Below are positions 25,167-33,533 of a stretch of 64,000 bases of DNA, piece after piece (position 1 is the stretch's first letter; each line of letters begins with the position of its first letter). This DNA comes from an uncultured Spirochaetales bacterium (GTDB lineage Bacteria > UBP6 > UBA1177): contig CACYHH010000004.1 in the NCBI GenBank assembly GCA_902774115.1, positions 310,001 through 374,000 on the forward strand. The letters are read 5' to 3'. A model generated the notes under the pieces. It was not told the origin of the DNA and made no database searches. It was given only the letters and a program-made list of their open reading frames with translations. Both the position numbers and the translations under genes were made by a program.

Positions 25167-28100
25167 ATGGCGAAAAGCGGCATAAATCAAAAAAAGGCGG
25201 CGAAGGAATTTTCGGCAAAATGGTGCGGTAGGGGCGACGAAAAGCAGGACACTCAGGCATTTTGGTTATCGCTTTTACGCGATGTTTTCGGTGTTGCCAA
25301 TCCTGAAGATTCAATTCAATTTGAGAAAAGGATCAAACTCGGGCACACGAGTTTTATTGACGCCTACATTCCGTCAACAAAAGTGCTGATTGAACAGAAA
25401 AGCATTGATGTCGATCTTCTTAAACCTGCAAAACAGTCGGACGGAAGCTTGCTTACACCTTATCAGCAGGCTGACAGATACAGAAAAGAACAGAATTATT
25501 CGGAAGCCGCGCGTTGGATTGTAACCTGCAACTTCAAAGAGTTTTTCATTTATGATATGGATCACCGCGAATCTGAGCCTGAACATATATTTCTGAAAGA
25601 TTTAGATAAAGATTTTGCCAGAATGCAGTTTTTGATCAATCAGGGAAACGCCGATATAAGCCGTGAAGAGAAAATTTCTTTGAAGGCCGGAGAGCTTGTC
25701 GGAAAGCTTTATGACGCGCTTTTCAAGGAATATATAGAACCTGATGAAAACAGTCTGCGAAGTTTAAATATTCTTTGTGTCCGCATTGTTTTCTGCCTTT
25801 ATGCCGAAGATGCAGGACTTTTCGAGACGAGGACGGCTTTTGAAGACTATATAAAATCGTTTTCAACAGAAAATCTTCGCGACGGAATTATAAAACTGTT
25901 CAAAATTCTGAATACGAAGCCTGAAAACCGCGACAAATATGACACGAAAATAAATTCTTTTCCTTACACAAACGGCGGGCTTTTTGCCGATGACACTATC
26001 GAAATTCCCAATTTTACCAAAGAAATCGTTGATGTTATCGTGAATCACTGTGCTCCTTTCGACTGGTCGGAAATATCGCCCACGATTTTCGGCGCCGTTT
26101 TTGAATCGACTTTGAATCCTGAAACGCGGCGCAAAGGCGGGATGCACTACACCTCGATTGAAAATATTCACAAAGTTATCGATCCGCTCTTTATGGATGA
26201 TCTGAAAGCGGAATTTGCAAAAATTGTAAAGACATGCCGCGGTGTGTCTTTAAAAAGCAAATTAGAAGATTTCCGCAACAAACTTGCCAGTTTGAAATTC
26301 CTCGATCCTGCCTGCGGAAGCGGAAACTTTCTGACAGAGACCTATATTTCTCTGCGCCGTTTGGAAAATGAATGTCTGAAAGTTATTCACGGCTCGCAGA
26401 TGCTTCTTTCGAGCAAGGATTTTTCACCGATAAAAGTCAAAATTTCGCAGTTTTACGGTATCGAAATCAACGATTTTGCGGTAACTGTCGCAAAAACCGC
26501 GCTTTGGATAGCAGAAAGTCAGATGATGAAAGAAACCGAAGAAATTGTTGAGCAGAATCTAGATTTTCTTCCGCTTTCGACAAGTGCGACGATTGTTGAA
26601 GGCAACGCACTCAGAATGGACTGGAGATATTTGCACGAAGAAGCGGAAATCCCGACAATAACGGCAAAAAGAACAAATCTTATTTATCCTTACATGGTCA
26701 GGGAATCTGGACCTGAATACTGTGCTTCCGGCAAATTTTCCGAGAAAGAACACGGATTCAAATATGACGAAATAAATCTGATTACAAATGAGATAAATGT
26801 CGGAAAACCGCAGCACAAACAAGCGGAAAATCATTACGACTACATCATGGGAAATCCGCCTTTTGTCGGGGCAAGGCTTATGGAACAGGGCGGCGATCAG
26901 AAAAAGCAGATTCAGGAGTTATTCGGTAAAATAAAAGATGTGCAGGATTTGGACTATGTTTGCGGCTGGTACAGAAAAGCGGCGGAATTGATTCAAGGCA
27001 CAAAGACAGAAGCAGCGTTCGTATCAACAAATTCAATCTGTCAAGGATCTCAGGTTCCGATCCTGTGGAATGTGCTTCTGAATGAGTTTAAAGTGAAAAT
27101 AAACTTTGCTTACCAGACTTTCAAATGGGATTCCGAATCTACTGAAAAAGCGGCGGTTCATTGCGTTATTGTGGGATTCGCCGGTTTTGAACGCAAGGAA
27201 AAAACGCTGTTTTCGTCTGACGGTAAGAATAATATAGTGACAAACATAAGTCCTTATCTGATAGAGGGTTCCAATACATTTGTGACGGCGCAGAAAAAGC
27301 CGCTGTGTGATGTTCCTGAAATGAACTTCGGCAATCAGCCGCGTGACGGCGGGCATTTCGTACTTACAGCTGAAGAAAAAGCCGAGCTCATTAAAAAAGA
27401 TCCGTCCGTCGCGAAATTCATAAAGCTCTACGTCGGAGCAGATGAATTTATAAACAGAAAAGACCGATATTGCCTGTGGCTCAAAAACGCAACTCCCGCA
27501 GAACTGAAAAGCAGACTGCTTTACGAACGCGTTGATGCAGTAAAAAAATTCCGTCTTGACTCAAAAGCAAAGACAACAAACGGTTACGCTAAAGTTCCCA
27601 ATCAGTTTGCTCAGATTACGCAGCCGGACGGCGTTGACTATCTGATAGTTCCGAGAGTTTCTTCCGAGCGGAGACAATATATTCCGATTGGTTTTGCAAA
27701 TGCTGACACAATTTCAAGTGATGCTTTACAGATTGTGCCGAACGCAACGTTTTATCATTTCGGGATATTGACGAGTTCGGTTCACATGGCTTGGATGCGC
27801 GCAGTTGCAGGTAGACTCGAAATGCGATACCGTTATTCAAAGGAAATTGTTTACAACACTTTCCCGTGGCCTGACCTCTCCGGCAGCAGTGCTGCCACCT
27901 CTCCTAACAGGCGAGGCAGGGAAATCAAAGCAAAAATCGAACAGACAGCTCAGGCAATTTTAGATGCCCGCGCAAAATATCCTGATTCGTCACTCGCAGA
28001 TTTATACGATGAAACCACAATACCTCCGGAACTTCGCAAAGCCCACAAGGAAAACGACAAAGCTGTTATGGCTGCTTACGGTTTCAATCCGAAAATGACA

Positions 28101-28172
28101 GAAGCGGAAATCGTTGCCCAACTTTTCAAGATGTACGAAAAGCTGTTGCGTCGGTCGGATTTGACAACATAA
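25167..28172 (+). CDS. MmeI-like single-chain restriction-modification enzyme (Type IIL/IIG)
   Basis: One polypeptide of 1001 residues holds both activities. The N-terminal nuclease shows a PD-(D/E)XK core: Asp65 and then Glu76-Gln-Lys78. A helical linker follows, then an N6-adenine methyltransferase with motif I DPACGSGNF (about 380) and motif IV NPPF (Asn about 563), then a target-recognition domain and a C-terminal helical part. In this family methylation of one strand protects the host and the nuclease cuts about 20 bases away. I start at the ATG at 25167; a TTG at 25149 is also in frame. No separate methyltransferase is needed. A palindromic repeat is inserted in frame at 27876-27923. 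Codon use is more AT-rich than in the efflux operon, which fits acquisition. Confidence 0.88.
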   Translation: MAKSGINQKKAAKEFSAKWCGRGDEKQDTQAFWLSLLRDVFGVANPEDSIQFEKRIKLGHTSFIDAYIPSTKVLIEQKSIDVDLLKPAKQSDGSLLTPYQQADRYRKEQNYSEAARWIVTCNFKEFFIYDMDHRESEPEHIFLKDLDKDFARMQFLINQGNADISREEKISLKAGELVGKLYDALFKEYIEPDENSLRSLNILCVRIVFCLYAEDAGLFETRTAFEDYIKSFSTENLRDGIIKLFKILNTKPENRDKYDTKINSFPYTNGGLFADDTIEIPNFTKEIVDVIVNHCAPFDWSEISPTIFGAVFESTLNPETRRKGGMHYTSIENIHKVIDPLFMDDLKAEFAKIVKTCRGVSLKSKLEDFRNKLASLKFLDPACGSGNFLTETYISLRRLENECLKVIHGSQMLLSSKDFSPIKVKISQFYGIEINDFAVTVAKTALWIAESQMMKETEEIVEQNLDFLPLSTSATIVEGNALRMDWRYLHEEAEIPTITAKRTNLIYPYMVRESGPEYCASGKFSEKEHGFKYDEINLITNEINVGKPQHKQAENHYDYIMGNPPFVGARLMEQGGDQKKQIQELFGKIKDVQDLDYVCGWYRKAAELIQGTKTEAAFVSTNSICQGSQVPILWNVLLNEFKVKINFAYQTFKWDSESTEKAAVHCVIVGFAGFERKEKTLFSSDGKNNIVTNISPYLIEGSNTFVTAQKKPLCDVPEMNFGNQPRDGGHFVLTAEEKAELIKKDPSVAKFIKLYVGADEFINRKDRYCLWLKNATPAELKSRLLYERVDAVKKFRLDSKAKTTNGYAKVPNQFAQITQPDGVDYLIVPRVSSERRQYIPIGFANADTISSDALQIVPNATFYHFGILTSSVHMAWMRAVAGRLEMRYRYSKEIVYNTFPWPDLSGSSAATSPNRRGREIKAKIEQTAQAILDARAKYPDSSLADLYDETTIPPELRKAHKENDKAVMAAYGFNPKMTEAEIVAQLFKMYEKLLRRSDLTT
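27876..27923. repeat. Palindromic element inserted in frame in the restriction gene
   Basis: The stretch contains a perfect 15-base inverted repeat, GGCAGCAGTGCTGCC (27882-27896), and a second weaker arm pair, CCTC and GAGG, at 27898-27915. It encodes about 16 residues (LSGSSAATSPNRRGRE, residues about 904-919) between FPWPD and IKAKIEQTAQ. Family members have only a short linker there. Confidence 0.65.
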
Positions 28173-28243
28173 GTCTGAGATAAATTTCCTTTTTCACAAT
28201 TTCTGCTAAAATCCCGCCCGAATTTTTCTTTGAGGTCTTAAAA

Positions 28244-28585
28244 ATGGAAAAAATTTATCCTATCCTTCTGCTTGCGGCGGCGAACATTTTCATGTGTTTT
28301 GCATGGTATTGGCATCTAAAGATCGAAGATAAACCAATTTTTTTAATAATTCTGCTAAGTTGGGGAATCGCGTTCTTCGAATACAGCATTCAGGTCCCGG
28401 CAAACCGCCTGGGTTACAAATTTTACACAGTCGGCCAGCTCAAAGTCATGCAGGAAGTCATAACGATGATAGTTTTCGCCTTTTTCTCGGTTTTCTACAT
28501 GAAGGAAAAGCTCACTCTGGACTTTCTTTTCGCCGGTTTATGCCTGGTAGGCGCCGTATTTTTCATGTTCAGACACGCCTTTTGA
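28244..28585 (+). CDS. DMT-superfamily membrane protein (DUF486)
   Basis: The 113-residue protein has four hydrophobic helices and the family landmarks NIFMCFAWYWHLK, ISWG-like LLSWGIAFFEYSIQVPANRLGY and QLKVMQEVITMIVFAFFSVFYMKE. DUF486 proteins are small four-helix members of the drug/metabolite transporter superfamily; no substrate is established. GAGGT lies 9 bases before the ATG. It appears to stand alone, with a weak TAAAAT -10 at 28207. Confidence 0.9.
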   Translation: MEKIYPILLLAAANIFMCFAWYWHLKIEDKPIFLIILLSWGIAFFEYSIQVPANRLGYKFYTVGQLKVMQEVITMIVFAFFSVFYMKEKLTLDFLFAGLCLVGAVFFMFRHAF

Positions 28586-28615
28586 AGAGATTTTTGCAAC
28601 AAAACACAGATTTTA

Positions 28616-28643
28616 TGGACAAAAAATTTATTTGTATTATAAT
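28616..28643 (+). promoter_or_regulatory. Promoter for the 28691-31496 operon
   Basis: TGGACA and TATAAT are separated by 16 bases, followed by ATTGCGCG. The start codon of the exported protein is 48 bases downstream. Confidence 0.65.
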
Positions 28644-28690
28644 ATTGCGCGATTTTTTTGATGGTTTTTATAATTTTTTGGGAGTTTGAC

Positions 28691-29635
28691 GTGAGATTCA
28701 CCAAATACCTGATTTCATTAGCATTTTTGGCGGCGCCGATTTTTACAGCGTTTGCTGCACCGTATGCCGCTCTTGAACTTTGCGCTTTCAGCGACGGGCA
28801 GGAATTCCAACTTTCCACAAAAGATTCCGACGAAGCCGAAAAATCGGGCTTCCAGCAGTTCAAAGAAACAGAGACTTTCATCAGAAGTTTCAGACTGCTG
28901 GTAGACGGCAGGGAAAACAATTCCTTCAGACCGATCGACAAGAAGAAAAACTGCATCAGGGCAGACAAAATTCCGGCAGGGAAACACACCGTTTCGCTCG
29001 ACCTCAAATCCGGCGCCTACACAATGATGGAAACGGTTGCGCCATACGTCACCACTTTCAAGACGGGATTGCTTCACAGCGGAAAAATCAACATTGCAAA
29101 AGGTCCGGTCGCAACGGTCGAAATTCATCAGCTCGGAAACAGAATCGAGCTTTATCAGGCAGTTACCAATCAGCCGGTGCCCGACTGCGAATACAGCTGC
29201 GAAGTTCCGACAGGCGTTCCGGTTTACTTCATTGAAAAACCTTTAACCGAAAAAGTTCCGTGCCCGCCGGCTTTCCAGCTTGTACTTGAAAACGAAAGAG
29301 ACAAAAAACTCGGCTGCTACGACAAAAAATCGATCGAAGCGATGCTTGAGAAATACATAAAAGACAACAACATCATGTGCGAACCTGAAGTTGAAGTCGC
29401 CTTCTTCCGCGTTTTCGGCGAAGGCTGCATCGTTTCTCCAGCCGTAGATCCTGAAGGCATCGGTATTCTGCCGCCTCAAATCAGAACGGTTCCCGTTCAA
29501 AAGAGCGAGGCAAAATATTTTATAGCAAGATATCCGAAAGAAAAAGAACCGTACGTTCTCAACAGCGAAAAAAAGGGAACTGAAATTATTCCTGAAAAAG
29601 AAGAAATTATTGAATTTTTGGAAGAGAAAAATTAG
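28691..29635 (+). CDS. Exported protein of unknown function
   Basis: I place the start at the GTG at 28691, preceded by GGGAG at 6 bases, which gives a signal peptide (RFTKYLISLAFLAAPIFTAFA). The 314-residue product is then mostly beta-rich, with about nine Cys. One segment, FRLLVDGRENNSF then AGKHTVSLDLKSGAYTMM, looks like a PEGA/Ig-type fold. The C-terminus is acidic and low in complexity (IIPEKEEIIEFLEEKN). I do not recognise a family. Its stop overlaps the GTG of purN by one base, so this envelope protein and a purine enzyme are co-translated. Confidence 0.65.
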   Translation: MRFTKYLISLAFLAAPIFTAFAAPYAALELCAFSDGQEFQLSTKDSDEAEKSGFQQFKETETFIRSFRLLVDGRENNSFRPIDKKKNCIRADKIPAGKHTVSLDLKSGAYTMMETVAPYVTTFKTGLLHSGKINIAKGPVATVEIHQLGNRIELYQAVTNQPVPDCEYSCEVPTGVPVYFIEKPLTEKVPCPPAFQLVLENERDKKLGCYDKKSIEAMLEKYIKDNNIMCEPEVEVAFFRVFGEGCIVSPAVDPEGIGILPPQIRTVPVQKSEAKYFIARYPKEKEPYVLNSEKKGTEIIPEKEEIIEFLEEKN

Positions 29636-30255
29636 TGAAAATCGGTATTTTCATATCAGGAACCGGCACGAATATGGCTGCAATATGCCGTAATTTCGCC
29701 GAAAAAAAACTCGTTGGTGTTGACGAAATAAGTTTCGTTCTTTCCGACAAAAGGAATGCGCCCGGACTTGAAAAGGCGGAATCTTTCGGCATAAAAACGA
29801 TTGTTCTTCCGAAAAAGAAAGATGAACCTAAGGAAGATTACGAAACCAGACTGCTTGAAGCCGTTCAGCCTTTCGGCACCGGACTCATAGTTCTTGCAGG
29901 CTTCATGAAAGTTCTGGGACACACATTCCTTTCGGGATATAAAGGCCGAATCATAAACATCCATCCGTCGCTTCTTCCTTCATTCAAAGGAGTCGATGCA
30001 CAGGGACAGGCTTTCGACTACGGCGTAAAAGTCTCCGGCTGCACAGTACATTTTGTCGACGAAACGCTTGACGGAGGTCCGATAATCCTTCAGCAGCCCG
30101 TTTTGAGACACGATGATGACACGAAAGAAACTTTCAAGGCACGCATTCTGGAACAGGAACACATCCTGCTTTCAAAGGCGATAACAATAGTAACTACCGG
30201 TAAATATTCAATATCTGGCAGACAAGTTCTGTTTTCAAACAAGGAGGAATTATGA
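29635..30255 (+). CDS. purN: Phosphoribosylglycinamide formyltransferase
   Basis: PurN transfers a formyl group from 10-formyl-tetrahydrofolate to GAR, the third step of purine synthesis. The 206-residue protein shows the N-terminal SGTGTNMAAI nucleotide-binding turn, the catalytic INIHPSLLPSFKG (Asn and His) and HFVDETLDGGPII with the catalytic Asp. It starts at a GTG that shares one base with the TAG stop of the preceding gene. The stop overlaps the next start (ATGA). No other purine biosynthesis gene is adjacent. Confidence 0.94.
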   Translation: MKIGIFISGTGTNMAAICRNFAEKKLVGVDEISFVLSDKRNAPGLEKAESFGIKTIVLPKKKDEPKEDYETRLLEAVQPFGTGLIVLAGFMKVLGHTFLSGYKGRIINIHPSLLPSFKGVDAQGQAFDYGVKVSGCTVHFVDETLDGGPIILQQPVLRHDDDTKETFKARILEQEHILLSKAITIVTTGKYSISGRQVLFSNKEEL

Positions 30256-31496
30256 AAATCAAACTTTTTCTCGTAACGATCATTCTGACCGCGTTGCTTT
30301 ACATTGCAACAAACTACTTCTTCGTCAACTACACCAGCAGCAACCTTGTTGAATCGGCAAAAAACGCCGTTTCGCAATCGGTATCAATCTATTCAAGAAT
30401 TTCGGAAGCCGACAAATTCGACAAAATCCATAAAGTCGAATCGATCGCAAAAAATGCAAAACTCATAGAAGCTCTTGATCCTGCGAAATGGGAAGAAGTT
30501 TCCGAAGAAGTTCTTTCAGCTTTTGCCCAGGAAGCTGTTGAAAATGACGGAAAAACCAAGGAAGGCGAAGTAAAAAGAGCTGAACTTTCACCCAACGCTA
30601 AGGCTTTCATCGACAAGATCGAAACCGAAATGAACGTCATCAACCAGATATACGACTACAGCGACACGATTTTCGTTTCAGACACGAAAGGAAACATCAT
30701 CGCTAAAAACCTTGACGGCATTTTCAAAGGCGTCAACCTTTCTAACGAAAAACTTTTCCAGGCAGTACTGCGCGGCACGGCAAACCGTGACGTTATGAAG
30801 ATAAAAGGTAAAACCTACCTTGTATCCGCAGCTCCGATAGTCGAAAAAGGAAACATCATCGGCATCTACTTCTCCGCCGACAACGTTGATTCCGAAGCTG
30901 CAAAACACGCTGTTGCAAGCCTTTACGACGAGTCGATTTTCGGCAACCAGCAGTCGAAATTCTACTTCGGATTTTTTGACAAGGCTTCCCTTCTCGGCAG
31001 CACGCTTCCGACACAGCTTCACGAGAGCTTCAAAAAATTCATCAAAGGAAATCAGGATCTTATCGCAAAAATAGATGAGGAAAACTCTAAAAGACACGAC
31101 ATGGAAATCGTTCTCAACGGCGAAACCTTCTTTGCAAGCGTATCGCGCCATCCGTCGCTTTCAGACAACGAAGACCTTTTCTATCTGTCGTTAGTATCAA
31201 GAGACAAACTTCTTGAACCGCTTGCGGCAAAACGCGGAACCTTCACGATAGTTGCAGTTTTCCTTCTCGTAATCTCGCTTGTTCTTCTCTACATCTTCGA
31301 CGAGCAGAACGGCAGACCGGTCAACAAATTCATGGAAGGAATGCTTGAAATCATCAACGGCAACATAAAATTCCGCTTCAACAACGATGCGAAAGGCGTT
31401 GAAGGCAACCTCAACCAGAATGCAAACATGATGATTGCAACGATCCTTGGCGAAAGAATGCCTGACAAAGACAAACCGATATCAATCAAAAAGTAG
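30252..31496 (+). CDS. Membrane sensor-like protein with Cache-type periplasmic domain
   Basis: The 414-residue protein has an N-terminal membrane helix (residues about 3-25), then a 300-residue periplasmic region. This contains a Cache/PAS-like segment (IFVSDTKGNIIAKNLDG, then YLVSAAPIVEKGNIIGIYFSADNVD). A second helix at about residues 330-352 is followed by a HAMP-like cytoplasmic stretch (RPVNKFMEGMLEIINGN). No kinase, cyclase or methyl-accepting domain follows; the protein ends about 60 residues later. It may signal through a partner. AAGGAGG precedes the ATG, which overlaps the purN stop. Confidence 0.7.
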   Translation: MKIKLFLVTIILTALLYIATNYFFVNYTSSNLVESAKNAVSQSVSIYSRISEADKFDKIHKVESIAKNAKLIEALDPAKWEEVSEEVLSAFAQEAVENDGKTKEGEVKRAELSPNAKAFIDKIETEMNVINQIYDYSDTIFVSDTKGNIIAKNLDGIFKGVNLSNEKLFQAVLRGTANRDVMKIKGKTYLVSAAPIVEKGNIIGIYFSADNVDSEAAKHAVASLYDESIFGNQQSKFYFGFFDKASLLGSTLPTQLHESFKKFIKGNQDLIAKIDEENSKRHDMEIVLNGETFFASVSRHPSLSDNEDLFYLSLVSRDKLLEPLAAKRGTFTIVAVFLLVISLVLLYIFDEQNGRPVNKFMEGMLEIINGNIKFRFNNDAKGVEGNLNQNANMMIATILGERMPDKDKPISIKK

Positions 31497-31505
31497 GAGT
31501 AAACC

Positions 31506-31958
31506 ATGGGTAGTCTTAACAAAGTTTTGCTCATCGGTCGTCTCGGAAGAGATCCTGAAATCAGATATTCGTCAAACAATACTCCGATATGCAACTTCTC
31601 CATCGCGACTTCCGAAAGAGTCAGAAAAGGCGACACTTCTGAGGAAAAAACCGAGTGGCACAGAATAGTTCTTTTCGGCAATCAGGCTGAAAATGCTTCA
31701 AAATTCCTCAAAAAAGGCTCGCTTGTTTTCGTTGACGGCAAAATTCAGTCGCGTTCATATCAGGACAAAGAGGGAAACGAAAGAACAGTCTTTGAAATCA
31801 TTGCAAATTCATGGAGTTTCGTCGGTGATCCCAACAAAGAGAACTCTTCCGGTCAGTCTGAACGCACATATCAGCAGAATCCGAAAGAAGGAGAAGCCCA
31901 GCCTCAGACCGGCAACGCTCCGAAATTCGACAACGAAGACGACGAACTGCCGTTCTAA
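31506..31958 (+). CDS. ssb: Single-stranded DNA-binding protein
   Basis: The 150-residue protein has the OB-fold of bacterial SSB: LNKVLLIGRLGRDPEIRYSS, FSIATSERVR and TEWHRIVLFGNQAENASKFLKKGS. A Gln/Asn-rich disordered linker and the conserved acidic tip DDELPF, which recruits repair and replication proteins, follow. GGAGT precedes the ATG by 7 bases. It lies away from the rpsF-rpsR operon, where many bacteria keep it. Confidence 0.96.
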   Translation: MGSLNKVLLIGRLGRDPEIRYSSNNTPICNFSIATSERVRKGDTSEEKTEWHRIVLFGNQAENASKFLKKGSLVFVDGKIQSRSYQDKEGNERTVFEIIANSWSFVGDPNKENSSGQSERTYQQNPKEGEAQPQTGNAPKFDNEDDELPF

Positions 31959-32025
31959 GCATACCTTTTCAACAAAATCAAGAATGTTCAGCATTACAAT
32001 TTCTTAAAAATTCCGGAGAATCGAA

Positions 32026-32835
32026 ATGAAACTTAAAGATCGCTGGATGAAACTCAGGAACTATCAGTCAGACGATTTCTGGGCAATGCTTTTCGCCCGT
32101 CCGCTGACAATACTTTTTCTCCTGCCGATAGTCGAAAAAAAGTGGGTCACACCAAACAGGATCACGGTAGTCAGCATACTCACGAAACTTGCCGGAAGCG
32201 CTTTCGTCTTCTTCGACAGAAGCTATTCCGGCGGAGTTATCGGCGCAATCCTGCTCAATTTAGGGCTTGTTTTCGACAATATGGACGGAACTGTATCGCG
32301 TTTCCGCAACTGTCCTACAAAATTCGGCTTTTATCTCGATAAAATTTCAGACGCCGTAACCATGACACTGATGTTCTGGGCAATAGGATTCAGAGTTTAC
32401 GATGAAACCCACGAATTTATCGATCTGATCGTTCCGCTCATGGCTGCGACAATCACCTACATCGCCGGATATGCAAAATGGGTAAGCGAAAGAGTTATGC
32501 TTGACCTCAAAATAATTGAGAATTACCGCAAAGGAACACTTGAAGAATTCGGCGCATCGATGGACAGATGTCCGAAGTGGTCGACTCCGCCGGAGCGCAC
32601 TTTCACCGACTGGGTAAAATGGTTTTTCTATGCAATATTTTCAATTTTCAAAATCAACGAAGTCGATATATTCTTCTGGGCAGCATTAGCCTTGATCACT
32701 AAACAATACTGGCTTTTCACGCGTCTTGACTGCGGTCTCATAATATGCGGAATTATAGTTGTTCCGATCATGTTTTCAGTCAAAGTCATCAGAAGAGAGC
32801 GCGAAGTTTCTAAAATTCCGGCAAAAAATGAATGA
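32026..32835 (+). CDS. CDP-alcohol phosphatidyltransferase family protein
   Basis: The 269-residue membrane enzyme has the family signature in the form DNMDGTVSR followed by FGFYLDKISD; the usual Ala before Arg is Ser. These Asp residues bind the metal and the CDP group. About six hydrophobic helices surround it, and the loop KKWVTPNRITVVS is typical of the start of the second helix. Such enzymes join a CDP-linked lipid to an alcohol such as glycerol phosphate, inositol phosphate or serine. The sequence does not show which. GGAG precedes the ATG by 7 bases. Confidence 0.85.
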   Translation: MKLKDRWMKLRNYQSDDFWAMLFARPLTILFLLPIVEKKWVTPNRITVVSILTKLAGSAFVFFDRSYSGGVIGAILLNLGLVFDNMDGTVSRFRNCPTKFGFYLDKISDAVTMTLMFWAIGFRVYDETHEFIDLIVPLMAATITYIAGYAKWVSERVMLDLKIIENYRKGTLEEFGASMDRCPKWSTPPERTFTDWVKWFFYAIFSIFKINEVDIFFWAALALITKQYWLFTRLDCGLIICGIIVVPIMFSVKVIRREREVSKIPAKNE

Positions 32836-33499
32836 TGCCGCAACTCTGAAAATAATAGCAAGGATCAAAAGCGATTTCCCCACTAAATTCGGCATTCCGC
32901 GCCAAAGCGGGCTTGCCCCGAAACTCAGCGCCAAAATAGTTTTTGAGAAAGATTTCCGCTTTGCCGAAGCACTTTCCGGACTTGAAAATTTTTCGCACAT
33001 CTGGCTTATCTGGGGCTTTTCAGAAGCTGCACGTGAAAGCTGGTCTCCGACAGTACGCCCTCCGAGGCTTGGCGGCAACAGAAAAGTCGGAGTTTTTGCG
33101 ACACGTTCCCCTTTCCGCCCGAACAGTCTCGCGCTTTCAGCCGTAAAAATCGAAAAAATAGAAAACTGCGAAATTTTTATTTCGGGCGCTGATCTCATGG
33201 ACGGAACGCCGGTCTACGACATCAAACCTTATCTTCCGGCAGTCGATTCCATAACTTCGGCAACCGATCTTTTCGACAAAATCGCAGAGAAAGAACCTTT
33301 GGAAGTAGTCATTCCGACGGAATTTACAGATAAAATCCCTGCTGAAAAACTTGAAGCGCTGAAAGAGATACTAACTTTAGATCCGCGTCCTGCCTATCAG
33401 AACGATCCCGCAAGAATTTACGGCTTTCAGTTTGCCGGGCTTGAAATAAAATTCAAAGTCGGAGACAAAACTTTAACCGTCGTTTCCGTTCAGAAATAA
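32828..33499 (+). CDS. trmO: tRNA (N6-threonylcarbamoyladenosine-37-N6)-methyltransferase TrmO
   Basis: TrmO (YaeB/TsaA family) methylates t6A37 of a threonine tRNA, using S-adenosylmethionine bound by an unusual beta-barrel. The 223-residue protein shows FAEALSGLENFSHIWLIWGF, RPPRLGGNRKVGVFATRSPFRPN, DLMDGTPVYDIKPYLP and the C-terminal DPRPAYQ, all hallmarks of the family. The ATG at 32828 overlaps the end of the phosphatidyltransferase gene by 8 bases. An upstream in-frame ATG at 32759 would only add shadow sequence. It converges on the PpiD-like gene. Confidence 0.94.
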   Translation: MNDAATLKIIARIKSDFPTKFGIPRQSGLAPKLSAKIVFEKDFRFAEALSGLENFSHIWLIWGFSEAARESWSPTVRPPRLGGNRKVGVFATRSPFRPNSLALSAVKIEKIENCEIFISGADLMDGTPVYDIKPYLPAVDSITSATDLFDKIAEKEPLEVVIPTEFTDKIPAEKLEALKEILTLDPRPAYQNDPARIYGFQFAGLEIKFKVGDKTLTVVSVQK

Positions 33500-33533
33500 A
33501 AATCAGCGATTTTTTGTGATTAAAAAAGATTGA

